Shown: positions 32,824-46,600, counted from the stretch's first letter. The stretch is 64,000 bases of DNA from Neodiprion pinetum (GCF_021155775.2 NC_060232.1:14172251-14236250); one strand, 5' to 3'. The notes: generated by a model from the sequence alone, not told the origin. Numbers and translations: made by a program.

Positions 32824-34580
32824 GTTCTAAAATATAAATGTACAAATATCATATGGTAGATTTATGGTAGATTTTCTACTGCAATTATTCCCCTTGTTGT
32901 GCTAAATTCATTGAGGACGATGAGAAAAATGGTGGAAATTCACAGACGTAATATTCTATGGAATATTTATGCACTGAACAAACTAGTGCTGATCAATAAG
33001 GTTGGTCTAATTATAAGCTAAGCATAGGTATACAACATAAGAAACGTTTATACAGTAGAACTAGTCGCAGGTATTTTCTCATTACCGTCTCTAACAATCC
33101 TTAAGTTTAGGCGTACCAAGCTCATTCTAATTAAATGGCTAGACGGGTTTCCGAATACATTCAATAAACATCAAAATATAAATGAATAGTTTTCAATTTA
33201 TCAGAAGGCAGCGCCTTTGGACTTTTTATTACCAAAGAGTATATCTGAAACAAAATGTTGTTACCAGGGCTGTTACATACCTCTTTCAGTATTGATTAGC
33301 ACTCTCTGTACAGTTCAAAATTTAGCCAATATTACCAGATTAGATGTAATTAGAATCCGACAAGGTCAATACAGCGATGACAAAGGACTCCTTTGAAAGG
33401 ATACATATTGAAATGTCGATCAATACATCTCATAGTTATTATTATAGTTCACGTTAATAACTATTTTATTGTCAAGATTCTTTCAAAATTATCAATGTAC
33501 ACTACAGTCTAAGAGTATCGGCAGCAGTGCTGGATTCCAGTTCACGGTCAGAATTTACGAAAAATGCTAAGTCAGCAAAAATGATTTCACAAATTATCTC
33601 ACTTGATATGAGAAATTGTTTGATCGACCAGTTTTTTGTATTATTACATCGGCTAACTTACTTAATATGCACTTGGTTTACTTCTGCTATGAAATGGAAA
33701 GTTGAACAGCTAAAATTAGGCTAGGTTTTTGATAATCCTTCATGTTATTGCTACCTAAGAATCAGAATTTGTAATTGCAAAAAAATTCATTGCAGTTCTC
33801 TATGAGGACTGCAAATGAACGATTCTAGCTTGTACATTTCACGCCATTTGATTGAAATATTTCCTAACACATCTCATTGCATTTAGACGGAAATGGAGCA
33901 TTACTAAATAAGGTTTTTTAACGATTTTTAAGTGGGACCGTCTCTACCACTGAAAAATGGTGAAATGTCTAATTGTAAGCCTACCTCTGTGGATAAAGCC
34001 ATGACCAAACTGCAAAATCGGTCTAAGAAAACTAATACAAGCTTTTAAAATTGAACCACAGTTATCGTTGAAGTAGTTAAGGTACGCAAACTTGAGAAGA
34101 CGTTCAACCAAAAAAATGATCACAATCTGAAAAATTACTGTAACCAAGTTTTGTTGCTTTAGATTGCTTTTCTTGACAGAAACTTGAAAAGAAAGTGTCA
34201 GTTATCAAAGAATAAAGACAACGCCATCGGGAAATGCAATAAATTGCAATAAAACAATTAAAAAAAATAGTAGGAGTTATTGCATGTGAATCCTGCAACC
34301 GTGTGTTTCCTTTGGATGCGACGATGACCAAACAGCAAACCAAAGTTACTTATAATGGTGTTACAATTTATTTTGATAATAAAACTCGAAATGTACCGAA
34401 GTATTCACGCTCAGTAACAGTTATTTGTTTCTGTCTGATGTGTATCCATTGGGCCGTTCTTTATCTAGTTAAAATTGATTAAATTAGCAGTTGAATGATT
34501 GGAATACCTTATTAAAAGAAATTTATTGTATATTTTGCCCTGAAATATTAATTTTCATTATCCTCCGTTAAAGTTCGACA
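32824..34580. other. Non-coding region with weak exon-like frame at 33944-34147 (-)
   Basis: The minus-strand frame within 33944-34147 follows a tttttcag acceptor, is hydrophobic, and has a possible gtaggc donor near 33988. Not strong enough to call. Nothing else seen. Confidence 0.35.
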
Positions 34581-34591
34581 TCAGATTCTTA

Positions 34592-34617
34592 GGGGTCACC
34601 CATAAAGTACGTAAGGC
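34592..34617. repeat. Possible DNA-transposon terminus remnant
   Basis: ggggtcacccataaagtacgt resembles a widespread GGGTCxxCCATAAATTACGT type of terminal repeat. No partner terminus found. Confidence 0.25.
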
Positions 34618-35039
34618 CTTTTCTGGAAGATTTCCTGGACCGGGAGGGGTCCCCTCCCCGCGGCCTCTCTTACCGCCCTTATTTTACATAAGGTTTCGGA
34701 AAATTCACAAACAGGACAAAATAAACAAAATTATGAATGATTTATCAATAGATATTCATCATTCTTATAACAAAATGAACAGGTAAATTGAACTGGGATC
34801 TTTCTCACTCTATAAACAGAATAGAAGCGGTGGCTTGTTAAATATTGTTGAGGTTGGCCTTCGCGCTCAGTATGTATAAGATGCGTGCGCATCTCAACGC
34901 TTCGAGTAGCTTTGAGAAGCGTGTAGGGACGTATGTACCCTTCTTCTGAGTCGGGATAGACAAAAAAACGAGTACGCAACGTTCGAGTTTTTCGAGCAAG
35001 AGCTCTCAAGCTAGTGACACGGTATAAACTTTTGTAAAG

Positions 35040-36880
35040 CAAATAAAGAACATATAGTCATCATTTGTAACGTGACATTTCTGTTAAGCATGCCAGCTAC
35101 AAGGTGGTCTCTGAACCTTGGGCGGAACCCAGGAATAAGAGCTTCAGAGATCGGGTCGCGAAATCATAATAGGGGAGCGCCAGAACTGGAGTCTCGCATC
35201 CGAGCTTCGACAGGGACGAAATAGCGAATCACGATTAAGATATTGCAGGATTTTTTTTTTTATTTCTTTTGAGTACACCGGCCACAGGCCAGCGACCAAC
35301 TCCGACGCCGAGGATATTTCGAGGCGCAGCGAAACCGCGAAGATTTTGCGTGAAGGATGCCGAGGCTGCGGCGGGGGAGCCAACGCAGGTCCCTGCAGCG
35401 CGGGAATCCAAGGCGGACGCGATTCCCGCTGGCGGCCAGCGCGCCGCAGCTTCCCCGCTCACCCCGCCTACACCTGACCAAGGCAACCGCGAGAGACCGG
35501 CTAGCGACGAGGGAGCACCACTCTGCCCAACCCCGGACCACCGTAGAGCTGCGCGGAAGACGACATCGCGATCTAGCGTTAAGTTCTGTGCCGCGAAGCG
35601 ACGACAGGTGCGCGTCAACTTGCGCAATCTCCGAAATCGATGACGGATCGATTGTTACGCATTCCTAGGGTCATGACGTCATGAAGGGATTAGCGTGACG
35701 AGATCGGCGTTACGGCCGATCGGCCATCAGAAAAGTCACTCTAGTTCTGGCGGTTAACCAAGGCACTTGCATACGGTGATAGTTGAGTTTCGTTTCTTTT
35801 GTCTCCAAGAGTTTGTGTTGTTGCGAGCGACGATGACCAGAAATTGTAACGAGGGAGTTGGTGATTTCGTCTTCTGGATGTGGAGCGGTAAGCGCTGCTA
35901 ATATTCTTGCGAGAGAATTTCGAGAGACATTAAATACCGCTTGCCAAGGAACGGATAGCCAACGAGGATTTCTGTTATCGAAAGTACTCGAAATTCTTTG
36001 GCCGATACATCTGCTTGGTGACCGTAGCCTGAGTTGTGAGCAATAACGTAGAGCCACTTTTGAGCGATCAAGTAGGTCGAGTAGAGCCACGGGTTCGAGT
36101 CGAGGCACAAGGGTCTCAAATCGAGTGCAACCAAATTCCGTTGCACGGGGTCACGTCGAGTCTGTTCAAATAAAGTGTCACCCCTCGAGTAGGTCGCAGA
36201 TCGTCACAGGGGGAGCGTTCAAACTCGCGAACCGCATTCAAACGTCACGGAGTAGGTTGAGCTCGGATGCGCGATAATAAGTTGTAGATAATCCCGAGGA
36301 AGAACATATTAGTTAAGATAATAATTAAGATTGTAAGTAACGCGGCCAGAGCGAGTTTCTTTTTTTTGTTTCTTGCCCTTGAGGCTAATAGTGGCGATTT
36401 GCGCGATACCGGAGAGGACGATCGCGGTCGGCGCGACGGGTCAACTTCTGTTTTCGAATTTTGGAGCTATTGTTTATTGTTAAGGCAGCGACCAGCGCAA
36501 GTAGGCATAAGAAGTCGTCTAGATTTAGTCATTTTTTTTTCTTCTTTTCTATTATATAATTTTTTTTGTTAAATCTAAGTATTTGAGTATGAATCGCGAA
36601 TAGCGAATTATGAATTATTATTTTTATTGTTTGGCATTTTGAGTCGCAACGAGCAAGGTTTGAATTATTATTTTTTTAAATATTTTTTGTGTTTATATTA
36701 TCGTTGGCAGAAAATATATTTGTTTGATTCTATCATTGCTTAGTAAAATAACGTGTTGGTGTTGCGTATCTCGCTCTCTCTCTACCCAAAAATTACCCCT
36801 CCCCTCTCCACGGTACTGAGCTACCGAGCATATTGTCGCGGCATAGCGCATCAACGGTTTCGAGGCGTATTGATCACGCC
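35040..36880. other. GC-rich region, probable degraded retroelement or LTR
   Basis: Markedly GC-richer than its surroundings. It has AATAAA-type signals near 35040 and 36168, several gagtaggtcg-type words between 36068 and 36258, and a ggcgcccaac word at 36883 that resembles a tRNA primer-binding site. No retroelement gene is recognisable. Open frames around 35235-35668 in several registers reflect base composition. Confidence 0.3.
35269..35470 (-). repeat. GC-rich dispersed repeat, copy 2
   Basis: Reverse-strand match to 24640-24850, best around 35405-35425. Confidence 0.4.
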
Positions 36881-37543
36881 AGGCGCCCAACAAAACTTTG
36901 CGATATTGTTTTTAGATCCAGGGTACATCGTGGACGCCGAATTATTGTGCACGCGGTAAGTTCTCGGTCATTTGCTCCGAGTGATCGAGAAGCGGGAAAA
37001 ATCCACGCCACACATTATATACATATACTAGGGAGGCCTCGCGCGCAAGCCCCCATTTTCATACATGGTTCGGTTAGGTAAGGTTCGGGTATTTCCGGAT
37101 AGATTCCGGCAAGTTCGGGTAACTTCGGTTAAATTCGGGTAGGTTCGGGATGCCTGACACGGCACCGGTGGCGGCGGCGATATCTTTATATAATATAGAA
37201 CGATATTCGGTACGTTGTTTTATATATTCAACACACGACTCTATCCTTCGCATGTCCTTTTTCTCCAGCACGTTCGGTTCAACAAATATATATCAATAGT
37301 ATCTATCTATTAGCATCTCACGCTTCGGATAGACGAAAATCAAGACAAACGTTTCACACATCTCAAAAGTGTTTTGGAAGAAAATGAAAAAAAATCTTTC
37401 GTAACATAAGATTTACATCTGCTTGCCGTCTTCGTAAGAAGACGTAAGAAACTCGCGGACCTCCGATGCCCCTTAAAAATTTTATTCAATTTTTGAATAG
37501 CCCCTTATAAATTCAAGTATAAATAGATATATTATTATTTCAG
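36881..37543. repeat. Non-coding stretch with a ttcgggtaa minisatellite at about 37075-37152
   Basis: Irregular 9-14 bp units built on gttcgggta. Otherwise AT-rich without genes. Confidence 0.6.
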
Positions 37544-37713
37544 ATTTATGGTAAGGATAAATTCCAAATTTTTGACGAACTTATGAATTGTAAATCGAGT
37601 GAAAGATGGTCCAATGGAGGAAACTACACATCAGAAGCTCCATATTTCGGAACAATGACACACCCCCAGAAGTTCTGGCAGAATCTGTTATCCGGAGGTC
37701 CAATACTTTCCTT
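37544..37713 (+). CDS. Candidate internal exon of an unidentified host gene
   Basis: Acceptor tattatttcag and donor gtgagt bound a 170-nt segment open in one frame (56 codons plus two bases), including KDKFQIFDELMNCKSSERW and YFGTMTHPQKFWQNLLSGG. Composition is that of a folded protein, unlike the surrounding AT-rich sequence. No family recognised. A LINE lies about 240 bp downstream, which would be within the next intron. Confidence 0.4.
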
Positions 37714-38240
37714 GTGAGTCACTGAACAGTGTACACCGAAAGTGGAGCCACGCCCACGAATACTCTGGAGTGGCATTCATGTAACTTTTGTCAACGGAAT
37801 GAAATTTTCATAATTTACACTTCATTTTCAGCAAATGTTAAATATCTTTCAGCAATAACATTTGAATGAATTTTCATCTTGCTTTATTTGTTTTTCAGTA
37901 ATAAAAAGTATTGGAACACGAATTTTTGCATTTTATGTCTTAGAATTCGGTACTGAGTCGTAATATACGCGGACCCCGTACCCCTAATGGAGCAAGAGGA
38001 TACAGGTTAAGCGCCAACCGAGCGCATCTCCGGGTAACGGATAGGAGGACGGCCAGGGAAGACCGTGCATGCTCATGCCTGGGATCGGCTGGATACTGGC
38101 TGGCAACCGGCCCACGGGGCGGGGGCGGGTGACGACCTGGTTAGCTGGAGCTATACGGGACCCGGCTGGCGTAAAAACCGGCCCAGGGAAACTAAAGCCC
38201 CGGCCGCGGACTAACTCCTAAAGTCAAGATGTAAGCTATC

Positions 38241-39340
38241 GTGCGGAAAGTTGGATGGCACTGGGGTCTCAAGTATCGCGAACGATGCCCTTGGGATACC
38301 GGGCGCCCCCCCATTGTACTAGCCTTACCCTCACATAGCAGGCTCTGTGGCGGACCGTCCTTTCCTGCACACTCGTGGGACACCAATGGAGTTGAACCAA
38401 AGAAAAAACCCAAATTTAAAGACAACGCCCGGCGAGGGGGTCTCTACGGAGATCAGCTCGCCGGTGACAACAACGAACGACGGGACCGGAGGGATGCGGG
38501 CGGACGAGGAAACTTTAGTCTTCCTGACACGCTGCTTCCAGTCGGTCACGACGACCACTGGGGCTGGGGAGAATGGAGGGACCGGCACAGCCTGAGACCA
38601 CCCCCCAACCCCCCAGCAACAGCAACAGCAGTCGGGGCCCGCCGCAGCGGGGCGTCAAGGAGGAGGGCTAGGAAGGCCAGGATAGCCTCCGGGACCTCCT
38701 CTGAGACAACCCCTGCGGGAGACCCTCCTTTAAAATCCGCGCACCCCGGGACGGGCGGCCCATCTTTTGGGCTGCCTGATACCGAGGTGCGACAAGAAGA
38801 TAGCCAGGTGCCGTCGGAGGGGACGGGTCTAAAAAGACCAAGACCCTCGGACGGCACGCCCTCGGAAGTCTACTCCCTACGCTACGCATCTATGCCCCAA
38901 AAGGGGCCGAGAAAAGTTCAGGTCCAGGACTTATATGGAGGCAGCCAGGGGCCGGAGGATGGTTATTATTCTCTCGGATTACCCCGGGGCCATTCTAGAC
39001 TCCGAGCAGGGGGATGCGGGCGTTGGTAGAGGCGCTAGACTCCGTCCCGGAAGGGGAAGAGGTTCCATGCTTTAAACAGTGCCGCCATGACCAGGGCGTC
39101 CTGTGGGTTACATGCTCAGAAGACGGGGCGTTGACCTGGCTGCATCAGACGGTCCCGACCTCGACGTCTTGGGTGAAAGCTTCCCTCTATATTCTGGAAA
39201 TGGGAACTGCCAGGCTTACGAGGATGATAGTCTTTATCCCTGGTATACCAGTGGAAACGGAGGCTGAAGCGCCAAAACATCGGTCTCCAGACCCACTTTT
39301 GGAAGGTCTGAGACAGGAAGGACGGACCTAAGTCCGTCCA
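38241..39340 (+). pseudogene. LINE ORF1 (gag-like), broken
   Basis: The N-terminal part is Thr/Pro/Glu-rich (about 38347-38595). The C-terminal part at 39014-39331 contains CRHDQGVLWVTCSEDGALTW and LTRMIVFIPGIPVETE, reminiscent of the DUF4780 domain of LOA-type gag proteins. Frames change at least twice between the parts. Several overlapping frames in this GC-rich segment are spurious. Confidence 0.55.
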
Positions 39341-39879
39341 TCTGGTGTTGGGCGTAGACGCTAAATTAAACAACATGCTCGGGGGGAGGGGCTTGTCGTC
39401 CACTTCGGCTTAGGGCGTATTTCCTTCAAAGAAGGCCGCCCTGTGACGGAGAATGGACCGCAGGACCCCCCGCCAGGCAGCGAGGACGGGAAAGCGCCGC
39501 GGAAATGGGCTCCAGCGCCGGCAATGGCAGCGGGGCCCTCCCGCGCCGCTGCCCTGACGAAAGACGTGGCACCCTCGGGCTCAAGGACCAGGGGTGCGAG
39601 CGCCGCGGTTCGGGACACGAGGGCTGCCACAAGAAGAGGCGGAGGAGGCTCTGCCGTGAGGCCCAGGGGTCGCCCCCCTAGGTCTCACGAGCTCAGCAGA
39701 GCCAGGCAGGAGAGCGTGCAGGCAGGTTCGCAAGGACACTGCCGGGTGCGACCCCCGCACCTGCGGAGCTGCCATAGCGGCACCAGCTAGCTCGCCGCCC
39801 TGCGGACAAGGGGGAGGGGGAACTCGGTAAAAGGATACCCCCATCCCCCGAAATAGCGAAGCTGACGTCCTACGGCCCA

Positions 39880-42800
39880 GTGACCGCGCGGAGGATGAAG
39901 GTTTCACAGATCGACTTGCAACACTGCAAAGCGGCCTCGGCTATCCATAGCCAAAGCTTGGCGGTGAAGCAAACAGATATATCAGTCATTCAAGAACCGT
40001 GGATTAACAAGGGGCTTGTTTCAGGACTGGATAGAAGGATCGGCGTGTTGGTGTGCGAGAAAGGCGCGGCTGGACTCGGACCGAGGGCGGCGGTCTTCAT
40101 TAAAGGCAGGCAACAGGCACTAAGGCTCAGCCAGTTCTGCAGCAGAGACCTGGCAGCTGCCATGATCAAGCTGAAACGGAAGAAGGACGGAACCATCGAC
40201 AGAGTCGTGTGCTCGGCCTACCTTTCCTGCGACTCCGTAGAACCACCTCCCACGGAAGAACTTATAAATTTGGTCAGGTACTGCGCCGACAAGGGGCTAC
40301 ACCTCGTAGTGGGCTGCGATGTGAACTCGCGCCGCACCGTCTGGGGCAGCTCTGATACCAATAAGAGGGGTACAGCTCTGCTGGAGTACCTATCATCAGT
40401 CGAGCTCGACATACTGAACAAGGGCTCAAGATCAACCTTCATCACCTCACACAAACAAAAAGTGATCAACCTCCCACTCTGCAACCACAGGCTTCTGGAA
40501 CTCATCAGCGACTGGTGGGTGCAAGAAGAACACACACTCTTAGACCACAGGCGCATCACGTTCTCCCTCGCGGCGAAAGCCGGGTTGGAATCGACGGGAA
40601 TACGCAGGAATCCCAGGGCTACAGTCTGGTCCTCCGATAAACAGGAACTGGGCTGGAGGCTCCAGGGACCTTGCAGCCATCTGAGCAGTGCTAGCGTGGT
40701 GGAGAGCGAGGTAATACACCTGCAATCCTCCATAATCCAGGCCTTTGAGGCAGCGTACCCCGCAAAGCCCAAGGTAAATAAGTCCAAGGTACCCTGGTGG
40801 CACGGAGAGCTGGGCAAATTTGGGCCGAGCTCCCGAAAACTCCTCAACCGGGCCCTTAGGACAAACAAGGACACGGACTGGGCGGCCTATACGGCTGCCC
40901 AGAAAGAGTACAACTGATCAGAAGATCAAAGACGGAGGCCTGGAGAGGGTTTTGCAGCGAGACCAAGGCTCTACCACTAGTGGCCAAGCTCCGCAGAATC
41001 TTCTCGTCAGGCCCACCGATCAGGCTGGACTGCCTTACGCTGCCGGACGGCAGTATGGCAGTCATTCGGACATAATGATATAAAAATAAATGATAAAATA
41101 ATAATGACCCATATGCTGGAGGTCCACTTCTCTGGGTTCGGACTTGCAGTTCAGGGACCATCTCGACAGGCTGGCCCAACCAGGCGAGGACCGCGGGACT
41201 GGAAATCGGCAGGAGAGATCGTCGCAACGGCCAGGATCAGGCGGGTGATCGACACCTTTGACAGGTTTAAATGTCCGGTGGCAGATGGGATCTTCCCAGC
41301 CCTCCTCCAAGAAGTGGGCGAGACCCTGATCACCAGGCGGAACAGAATCTTCCGAGCGTGCCTAGGGCTACGCTGCATAACCTGGAGGTAGACCAGGGTA
41401 GTATTCATCCCGAAAACAGGAAAGAACTGCTATGACCACGCAAAATCATGGAGACCGGTCGGTATAAAATCTTTTCTGCTGAAGACACTGGAACAATTGG
41501 TGGACAGATTCATAAGGGACGAAGTTCTAGCTGTGAACCCCTTTTCGAAGATACAGCACGCCTACTAAGCCGGTAGGACAACAGAGACGGCACTCTACCA
41601 CCTGGTAAAAGGGAGGTGGAGGGGCCACCCTATCGAAAGAAAGCAGCGTTTTGCGTGTTTATGGACATTGAAGGGGCGTTCGACAACACCTCCTTCGATG
41701 CAATTTGTGAAGCTGCCACAAAGTTGGGCGTAAGGCACATACTACAGACCAGGACTGTCTCCGTTAGTCTTAGAGGTACCGAGGTCAGGACCCAAGTTGG
41801 CAGGGGTTGCCCACAGGGGGCGTAGTCTTCCCCCTGCTGTAGACCCTGGTCGTGGACAGTCTAATTACGGGGCTCGACAAGATGATGATGACAGCGGTGG
41901 GTTAGGCTGACGACGTTACCTTAATCGTCGCAGGTGACCACCTTCCCTCTATGACAAGCAAGATGCAGAAGGCACTTAACTTTGTTCAGAACTGGTGCAC
42001 ATCTTAGGGTCTAAGGATCAATCCTAGCAAAACCGAGATGGTACTCTTCACTATGAAGTGCAACCTCATGATGGGACAAATTGAGATTTTTGGGTTAAGA
42101 TTAACCCTGTCTATCGGGGTGCGCTACATGGGAGTCACCCTGGACCGTTAACTTACATGGAGGGCCCACATCGACCACCAAGCACAGAAGGCTACGGCCA
42201 CTTACTGGACCTGGATTATGCAGGAGGATGGTAGACTGAACCTGGGGACTACAACCATGGGTAGTCCAATCACAGCAATCATACTGTCTCAAATCACCTA
42301 TGCTTCACTCGTCTGGTGGCCCGCAATGGGCAAGACCACATTTCGAATAGCATACGACCGCATCTACAGGATGGCGATCGTGGGCATCACGGGGGCTCTT
42401 CGGCCACCTCGACAACTCCTATAGAGGCCCTTCTAGACCTACCGCCTCTACACATCACGGTGGAGGAGGATGCCTGCGGGTAACGCTACATCTGTGGCAC
42501 CTAGGGCTTTGGAAGCGCACCGGTTTGGGACACACAGTGATACTAAACCGGTTAGGGGCACCGCGGACTGTTCTGGAACTGACCGGGGACCGCTGCTCTA
42601 GCAGATTCCAATTTGACCAAACTTTCAGGGTAATTTACCCCCCTAGGGAGACCTGGGTTAAGAACCCAGATGATTTATGCTCACCAAAAGGACTCGTTTG
42701 GTATACAGACGGGTCTAAAGCTGAGATGGGCACCGGCGCCGGCTTCTGGTGCGGGGGACCAAGGACCAGCATTTCGCTCTCCGTAGGACCCACGGCCTCG

Positions 42801-43536
42801 GTACTACAAGCCGAATTGTTTGCCCTGCTGACCTGTGCCCTGCATATCCTGAGCAACGGCTACAAAGGGAATCACATATACATCTAGTGACAGCCGAGCG
42901 GCACTTAGACACTTGGACGCATACGTCGTAAGTTCAGTGCGGACTTGGGACTGCATTACTCTCTTATCACGGCTGTCAAAGAATAACCGCGTAAGCTTCA
43001 TATGGGCGCCAAGACACAGTGGCATCCAAGGCAACAAGCTGGCACACAACCTAGCCAGAGAGGGAGCATCACGCCGCACGAGTGACGAGGGCTGCCTCGC
43101 TGACCTATCTCCGGGGCACGTAAAACGCCTATCCAAGCAATGGACGGAGACCCGCTTCGCGGAACCCTGGAGTGGAGCACCGGGCATGGCTCAAACGAGG
43201 GCCCTATTCCAAGGGCCATCGCACGCACAAGCAGCCACGCGCATCAATCTAAACAGGACCGAGCTAAAAACCGCGGTGGGTTTCATTACCGGTCACTGGT
43301 ACACGGGCAGGCATCTCGTACACTTGGGGCTCAGAACGGAGTCCCTGTGCCCGAGATGCGGGGAGGAGCAGGAGACTCACCTCCACCTCATCAGCCGGTG
43401 TGGTGGACTCGAGGGACCGCGTAAACGGGCCCTTGGAGCTAGCTACACCGGCGAAGAAAAAATTGAGGAAATAAGGGTGGGCAGACTGCTTCAATTTGCC
43501 AAGCTGGCCGGCCTCACGTCGATTCTTACATATTAG
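39880..43536 (+). pseudogene. LINE ORF2: endonuclease, reverse transcriptase, RNase H, broken
   Basis: The endonuclease (39895-40560) starts KVSQIDLQHCKAASAI and has QEPWI and VVGCDVNSRRTVWGS. A frameshift occurs near 40915 and a stop at the AT-rich patch near 41082. RT motifs follow: FMDIEGAFDNTSF (about 41660), then the YADD position at about 41900-41915, where the Tyr codon is a TAG stop. The RNase H region (42525-43050) has WYTDGSK, QAELFAL, a frameshift near 42885, then WAPRHSGIQGN. The C-terminus has CPRCGEEQETHLHLISRCGG (about 43350-43400). Stops near 41390, 41566, 41823 and 42120 confirm it is dead. Confidence 0.88.
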
Positions 43537-43650
43537 GGTGCCCCAACGGGCCCGGGCACAATGGTCAAGCAGGACTGAACGCCCGGTTACCCCCGTCTAA
43601 CATAAATACATAGGTACGAGTCGTAGTATAAATAATTTATCCTGATGAAT

Positions 43651-46600
43651 TTTAATTGCTATTCTCTGTAATAAATCAATTTTTAATAATTATTATTACT
43701 CTTATTATCGATTCGAAGTGTTTTACATTATATATTATCTTATATAATAAAGAGGGTTCCGTTTTTCTTTTTCGAGTACGGCACCCTAAAAAGTAGTAAC
43801 CTATCGGACCATACAACGAACTATTAATGCAGGATTCTTTGACTTATATTTATAACATATAACGAATGACATATTCGCTTCATTTGCATTCCTTCCGATT
43901 ATCATCCAATTAATTCAATGTTTCTTATGTAATTGTGGTGCTTAATATCTGAAATATTGCGAATTCAAACAAAAAATAAAGAAATATTGATAAAGCTCTA
44001 AAATTTTTGCAAGAATATCGAATATTTCATACGACCTGTCGCATTTTTGGTGCTCGTCTTCGAATAGTTTATTAGCAAATTTTATTCATATAGTTTTTAA
44101 TATGTACATTCAAAATTTAGACGAACTTTTCAATTTGGTAAACTATGAAAGAAGATATGCATTTTCTTAACATATCAAAATCTATTTTTTATATTGTATT
44201 TCTCGAGAGATAATATTTTTTCGTTCCGCAGTCTATCGCAGAAGTTTTCATCTTTTACGACTGTCAATGCATAGACGGATATCTCGGCCAATTGATATTT
44301 GAAAAACGAGAGAAAATTAAAATATGACCATTTTACTCCGGGTCATGTGATAGGAATTCTAAAAGGGGTACTACAGACCCAGGTATGCGACGAAAAAATG
44401 GATATGGCCTAGGGTTAAACAACACTAGCAAACTACACTATTTATGTAGAACATACCTCACCCATCTCCACATTATTGGGTGACATAAAATTCTAATATT
44501 GGGTTCGAGATAAAGATCCAATTAACTTGTTTCAGATTCAACTGACGTATTAGCTTCAATGAAAAGGTCAAAAATGGTACATAGAAATTTCTGTTACTCT
44601 TCTTCCTCAAAATGTTAGATTTACATGTATAAAGTCGGAAAATTTCAAAGTAAAAGTTGAAAATTTTCTGAAAATATGTTTCGAAAAATTGGCAAAAGTA
44701 TATCTCTAGCGAAAAAACGACTCAAGTCTAGAAGAAAGTGAATTTTAAAACTGACATTTCTTTGAAAATTAAATTTTCTGTTGTATTGAAATATACTTTG
44801 AAGTTCATCTGTTTGTGCATCCTCAACAATTCATGTCACAGCAGTAAGGTGCACATACATTTTTATTTTAAGAGGAGATACAATTAAAGCTCTTAGTTGC
44901 ATACCAACCAGAACAAAAATGACGTAGCCATAGCGATGTCTTGTGGAAAGCTTTACATATTACTAACACGGTGGTATGCTCAACCGTCCAATAGCCACAA
45001 TCAAATTCAGATACAAAAAATGTTTTTTTTCTTCAAATTGCTAGACATCTTTCGGGGTACAAATTTTGTTAAAGAGGCAATTTAAGCAAATTTAGTTTTT
45101 CAGTTTTATGCGGCTAAATAGCTTTTGATTGAAACCCTGTCAAATTCGTGTAAACAATTTTTATAAAAATCAAGTATCATATTTAAAGAAATAGCCATTT
45201 CCCCGACGTGAAAAATTACTCAAATGACCACTAAAGGATTAATTAAATTGATGATTGGATGGACGTGAAAGCGAATCAAGTATATGAATTTCTGTAGTCA
45301 ATAGGGTCGAGATAATTTCTCACAGAATAAGTGCCGATTCGTTTGCCAAAGTGATACAGTTTTATGAAACGAGAATTTAAAGATAAACGTAAGAATATGA
45401 ATTCAAGTTTTCTATCACTACTGACTGGGTTGAATAATCGTGGATTTTCTCTGGTATTCAGCACTCTTTCTTCTCTAATACTCTTAGCTACAGACCTGAA
45501 TGTGAAGACGGTATAAGCAGCTTGTTTCGGCCGCCGTTTGCTGAGCCAATACCTCCTGGTGGTGGGCCAACCGAGAATTGGTGCTGGCGGTCGCTTTCTC
45601 TGCTTGAACAAGTCAGTCAATTCTCATTAAAACGTGATAATACATCCAGAAAATTATTTCAACAAGAATCGTATAGATTAACTGGATACACCCATCAATA
45701 TTCTGAAATAATCAAATCAGTCCGAAGCATAATTTTTCTTTACATTTATATCCACCTTGTGTGGGTACATTTATTGGCATGGACATTTTAAACACGAACC
45801 TCTACCGTATATTCTCTGCATGAGAGTACATGAGAAACTTTTTCACGATTGTACATGAACATATATGTACTACCACTATATGTGCAATAATAACTCACGA
45901 AATAAATAATATGCATTGACAATTGTAATCAACTATTAGTAGAATTTAATTTTGACAAAACTTTTCACCAAATTCAATACTCAAAATTACTAAAAATTGA
46001 GACCAGTTACTATTGAGGTGCAACTATAGAACAGACGCATGAAGCAGAAAAATATGTTTTCCAAATAATGTTTTGACCTACCCACAACCGTTAAACATTG
46101 AATATACAGTATGATCGTCGATTAATGTTCCAATAAGATGGTATCATTACAGAATGGCGTATTTTATGGGATTGACCAAGTATCATTTGAATGAGAAAGT
46201 TTTTTCGAACGCGGAAAGGTGAATCATCATTTTTAGTAATTGAGTTCAAATGTGCGAAAATTTACAAATCTTCCGGTTTACATCAGAATATTAAACGAAT
46301 GAACGAGTATAACTTATTACCGTTTACGCACAAAATTACATAGCTTTTCATACAATCAAGTATGCTCATATTTATCGATGAAAATTGAAAGAGTTACGAA
46401 ATAAACAATGTCTGACTTGTTTTGGATGATACCTAATTAAACTTCTACTGGATGCAGTGTACCTAATCGTAAGATACTTTTTTATGGATTAGTTCCAATA
46501 TCATTCTAAGGTTTATTTCATCGGTCACTTGGCCTAAAGTTTTGCATGTGTAAAAATATATACTTATATTTCAATTTGTTTTACTTTCAGCAAGTTCATG

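Larger units (their letters stand above)
37950..43650 (+). mobile_element. LOA/R1-group non-LTR retrotransposon, multiply broken
   Basis: A GC-rich island in AT-rich DNA. It encodes a gag-like region and an endonuclease-RT-RNase H polyprotein, both interrupted many times. Presence of RNase H and the endonuclease type point to the LOA or a nearby clade. The 5' UTR-like GC-rich stretch starts near 37970. The 3' end fades into AT-rich sequence with taataattattattactc after 43680. No target duplication identified. Confidence 0.85.

Noticed and set aside
35235..35668. Overlapping frames up to 130 codons on both strands
   Set aside because: GC-rich segment open in several frames at once; Ala/Arg/Pro-rich translations without domains.
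38331..39907. Minus-strand and alternate-frame ORFs within the LOA-type LINE 5' half
   Set aside because: Shadows of GC-rich gag coding sequence; only plus-strand frames show gag or endonuclease similarity.
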